Part shown: positions 61,312-64,000 of the stretch, one piece after another
Layout of the letters: each line of letters starts with the position of its first letter
Numbering within the stretch: the stretch's first letter is position 1
Origin: Fragilariopsis cylindrus CCMP1102
Taxonomy: Eukaryota > Bacillariophyta > Bacillariophyceae > Bacillariales > Bacillariaceae
Direction of reading: 5' to 3'
Assembly: GCA_900095095.1 (NCBI GenBank)
Contig: FMBT01000523.1
Coordinates: 1-64,000 of the forward strand
Length of the DNA stretch: 64,000 bases
Notes under the pieces: model-generated
Told to the model about the DNA's origin: nothing
What the model saw: the letters and a program-made list of their open reading frames with translations, nothing else
Database searches by the model: none
Translations under genes and position numbers: made by a program

Positions 61312-62290
61312 AGGAGGGAAACACATTCAATCTGTTTAGTACTGTTAAACCATTGTGTTTCATGCCAACCTACACCTGTTTTTGTGCCTGCCACAACAGC
61401 AAAATGAATGTCTATTCCGTAACCACAGGAACAGAAAAGTTGTAGGAGGCAAAACAATGTTTTAGTATACTATATGAATGCTAGTACAACAGACCCAGCT
61501 GGTGTTATCCTCTGCAACCCTTTCAAATGAGATATTTTATGGTTCATTTTGATCAAACATCTTGTTATATTTGTGCCTGCCACAACAGCGAAATGAATTT
61601 TATTCCTCAACCACATGAACAGAAAAGTTTTAGGAGGCAAACACAATGTTCTAGTATACTATGTGAATGCTAGGGCAACAGATCCAGCTGGTGTTATCCT
61701 CTGCAACCCTTTCAAATGTGATATTTTATGGTTCATTTTGATTGAAAATCTTGTTTTTTTTTGCCTGCCACAAAAGCGAAATGAATTTTATTCCTCAACC
61801 ACAGGAACAGAAAAGTTGTAGGAGGCAAACACAATGTTCTAGTATACTATGTGAATGCTAGGGCAACAGATCCAGCTGGTGTTATCCTCTGCAACCCTTA
61901 CAAATAAGATATTTTATGGTTCATTTTGATTGAAAATCTTGTTTTTTTTTGCCTGCCACAAAAGCGAAATGAATTTTATTCCTCAACCACAGGAAGAGAA
62001 AAGTTGTAGGAGGCAAACACAATGTTCTAGTACACTATGTGGATGTTTGTGCACCTGATCCATCTACCGTTGTCCCATGGAACCCTTTTATATGAGAAAT
62101 TTTGTGGTTCATTTCTGATCAAAAATCTTGTTATAATTTGTGTGTGTGCAACAACAGCAAAACGAATTTTATTCCTCAACCACAGGAACAGAAAAGTTTT
62201 AAGAAGCAAACACAATGTTCTAGTATACTATGTGGATGTTTGTGCACCTGACCCGTCTGGTGTTGTCCATTGCAACCCTTTCAAATGGTA
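61312..62290. repeat. ~188-bp tandem array, second transposon copy
   Basis: Phased on AGGAGG (AAGAAG in the last) at 61312, 61443, 61632, 61820, 62008 and 62201, giving spacings of 131, 189, 188, 188 and 193. Shared words are GTTCTAGTATACTATGTG, then CAACCCTTTCAAATG, then CCACAGGAACAGAAAAGTT. Units within this array resemble one another more than they resemble those at 5.4-6.1 kb, which suggests local homogenisation. Confidence 0.85.
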
Positions 62291-62443
62291 CTAGTGTAGT
62301 AGTACATAAACAATATATTTTTGTCGAAATTTTTTGTCCCCGAATACATTTTTGTGTCCCCAAATACATTTTATTTTCGAGGGCCCCTCTGCTCTATTCT
62401 AATTAATTTTTGGGGATTATTATAACCAGTCCTGTTTGTCTGG

Positions 62444-63002
62444 TTCTTTTGTATGACGTCGTGTTTTGGCGAGATATTTTCTTGTTCTGTTCTTCAATAA
62501 ATTCGCGGTTTGATTCGTTGGCATGACGTCATGATGACACAAACTCCAATAGTTCAAAACATCACATCACTAAGTTGTTAGTCGCTGAATGCATGCATGC
62601 ATAACCATCAAAACCACGGAAGAATCAATAAATCGAATCTGGCATGAGAATGAATCAATCGAATCAAGAATCTCCCTAACAGAAAGGCGCGCCTGAGTAT
62701 CACTTCTTATGGTACAGTGTCGTGTGTTATAATAATATTGACAATAAAGTGCCATTGCCAAGGCAAACGACATCCTGGATATAAAGCACGAAAAAGTGAC
62801 CCACAGGTGGTAGCGAAGATAACATATTCAGATTCATCGAGAATTCGAATCTTCGGTTATTTTTCCCTCACAAAATCACGCTAACTTACCAACTCAAAGC
62901 AGAGCAAAAAAATAAACTAAATCAAGAAACAGCGAAAAGCTAGAGATTCGATTTGATTCAATTCGATTTGATTCGATTCAATTCCTTTCGATTTGATTCG
63001 CA
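62444..63002. promoter_or_regulatory. Upstream region of the right-edge gene
   Basis: Contains TGACGTCGTG and TGACGTCATGATGACA (cAMP-response-like TGACGTCA words) at ~62454 and ~62523, and a GATTC/GATTT pentamer array (62947-63000) ending two bases before the start codon. No other gene seen. Confidence 0.5.
62947..63000. repeat. GATTC/GATTT pentamer array before the start codon
   Basis: Ten or so pentamers of ATTCG/ATTTG/ATTCA, imperfect, immediately upstream of the ATG at 63003. Confidence 0.9.
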
Positions 63003-64000
63003 ATGACTATAATAATAAAAACCAAGCATTCCACAATATACTTTTCCGAGCAACAACAACCCGTCGTCAATAAGGAGGAGGAGGACTGTATCGATATCAA
63101 GAATCACAACAAAAGCAAAAGCAAAAAAGACACGACTACCACAACAACAATGCGCTCCTCTACTTCTAAGAACAGACGCAGTAGCAGCAGCAGCAGTCCA
63201 TTTCTTCTCTTTCTCCTAGCAATAACTACAACAATGATGTCATTATTCAGTCGGTCGTCATTTCATCTTCTATCGAATTGTAGTCCTATTCTTGGAAGTA
63301 ATGGTGCAGTCGCGTTCGTTGGTCTTTATTATGTTGTTGTGACTACAGCGTTACGTCCATCGTCGTCGTCATCTTCTTCTTCACCACCTCAACAGACAAG
63401 TAAGAAGTCTACTATCTTCAAAAAATTAACATCCAGAGTAAGAACGAAACGTGGATATCAAAACGAAATTGATGGAAATATTAATGATGATGACTCGTCT
63501 GACTTGTTGCTAGTAGTATTATCTAGCGAGGAGCAGCAGCAGCAGAAGCAGCAGCAATACGGACTTTTTGATGATAATTTAGGTTCAAGAAAAAGTTTTG
63601 GACTACGTCTACAAACTATCCTCGATGAGAATAATCGTGATGCTCGCCTGAATCGTTACTCCTATTTACCTACTAAAAGAAGCAAGAAGAAACAACCACA
63701 AAAAAAAGTACCTATCGAAACGGTAGAAGAACTTCGAATGGCAATATTAGATCATCAATTAAGTCTTAGTGATACAGAAATTGCTGTGGAACAGGATCTA
63801 CAACTTTCAGACGTAACAATAGATGATACCGATGCTATTACTTTTACTGATTATAGAAGTAGTGATGAAAGTCCTTATTTTGTTTCAGATGCTGCTGCTG
63901 TTGCTGCTGCTGCTGCTAGTACTCAAGATCAAGAACTACAACAAGTAGTAGTAGAAGAAAAATCATCATCATCGTCATCATCATCTAGTGATGGTTTGAT
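63003..64000 (+). CDS. Unrecognised protein, 5' part, open to the right edge
   Basis: From ATG 63003 the frame stays open for 332 codons to the end of the window. After a charged, Lys/Thr-rich start, a hydrophobic stretch follows (SPFLLFLLAITTTMMSLFS at ~62-80, then GAVAFVGLYYVVVTTA at ~100-115), so it may be an anchored or secreted protein whose start could instead be the internal Met near residue 50. Then come a basic segment (KLTSRVRTKRGY), Gln and Ala runs and an acidic region with EELRMAILDHQLSLSDTEIA. I recognise no domain. An open frame of this length in AT-rich DNA supports a real gene; the 3' part is missing. Confidence 0.65.
   Translation, partial: MTIIIKTKHSTIYFSEQQQPVVNKEEEDCIDIKNHNKSKSKKDTTTTTTMRSSTSKNRRSSSSSSPFLLFLLAITTTMMSLFSRSSFHLLSNCSPILGSNGAVAFVGLYYVVVTTALRPSSSSSSSSPPQQTSKKSTIFKKLTSRVRTKRGYQNEIDGNINDDDSSDLLLVVLSSEEQQQQKQQQYGLFDDNLGSRKSFGLRLQTILDENNRDARLNRYSYLPTKRSKKKQPQKKVPIETVEELRMAILDHQLSLSDTEIAVEQDLQLSDVTIDDTDAITFTDYRSSDESPYFVSDAAAVAAAAASTQDQELQQVVVEEKSSSSSSSSSDGL

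Larger units (their letters stand above)
60322..62443. mobile_element. Second copy of the TA-transposon family, ends diverged
   Basis: From 60327 it follows 4216 onward at roughly 90% identity (CACTTGAAGGTGGTAAAGG, ACACCAAAGGGAATATAAAC, CTCCCTAGAGCCCTAAGCA), through a swapped middle block, to a ~188-bp tandem array and a GGGCCCCTCT...ATAACCAGT end (62380-62432) shared with 6410-6456. Beyond that the copies differ and no right inverted repeat is seen. It is incomplete at both ends and interrupted by the LTR element. Confidence 0.8.

Overview
The window looks like nuclear DNA of a pennate diatom, probably a raphid form related to Fragilariopsis or Pseudo-nitzschia. This is inferred from: AT-rich genes with short GT-AG introns (about 90-230 bp); low-complexity Asn/Asp/Ser/Gln tracts in coding regions; secreted proteins built of PSxx repeats, BspA/DUF285 repeats and six-Cys ShKT-like modules; a signal-peptide-led plastid presequence; and a one-exon protein that resembles an ankyrin-like family I associate with these diatoms. 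No database search was possible. No tRNA, rRNA or CRISPR was recognised.

Layout. 1-3574 (-): a fusion of an FSH-type serine hydrolase, an RWD domain and a Ygr210/YchF-like GTPase, running off the left edge. 3894-6540: a non-autonomous DNA transposon with TA target duplication, terminal inverted repeats and an internal ~189-bp tandem array. 7392-8786 (+): ankyrin-like protein. 9153-12570 (-): phosphoenolpyruvate carboxylase, three exons. 13313-14732 (+) and 15439-16867 (-): tail-to-tail paralogues whose von Willebrand A (vWA) fold appears circularly permuted; this is the most novel item in the window. 16868-21718: gene-poor, with a decayed tandem repeat and a cluster of AACAAGGGAACA palindromes. 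21719-27672 (+): large SNF2/Rad5-like ATPase with RanBP2 and other Cys-rich fingers. 29179-36304 (-): large secreted repeat protein. 36305-39317: dense simple repeats and hairpins. 39318-41909 (+): amidase-signature (FAAH-like) enzyme. 42147-43088 (-): MTFP1/MTP18-like mitochondrial protein. 44224-45618 (-): ferredoxin-dependent bilin reductase-like, plastid-targeted. 47297-48283 (-): stramenopile-type protein of unknown role. 49548-51378 (+): beta-propeller-like protein with one C-terminal membrane helix and unusual base composition. 52.0-54.24 kb: old Copia-type remnant. 54279-60321: young Ty3/Gypsy-type LTR element with 149-bp LTRs and a 5-bp target duplication, nested in a second copy of the 4-6.5 kb transposon family (to about 62.4 kb). 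63003 to the right edge (+): open 5' part of an unrecognised gene.

How it fits together. The metabolic genes concern carbon (PEPC, mitochondrial-type presequence), amide hydrolysis and bilin chemistry. They are independent neighbours rather than an operon-like set. The RWD-GTPase fusion echoes the DRG GTPase/RWD-partner pairs that act with Gcn1 on ribosomes. Several host genes carry one-base, mostly homopolymer-associated frame disturbances (14.45 kb, 24.9-26.0 kb, 32.3-34.0 kb), so base-level accuracy should be checked before any of them is called a pseudogene.
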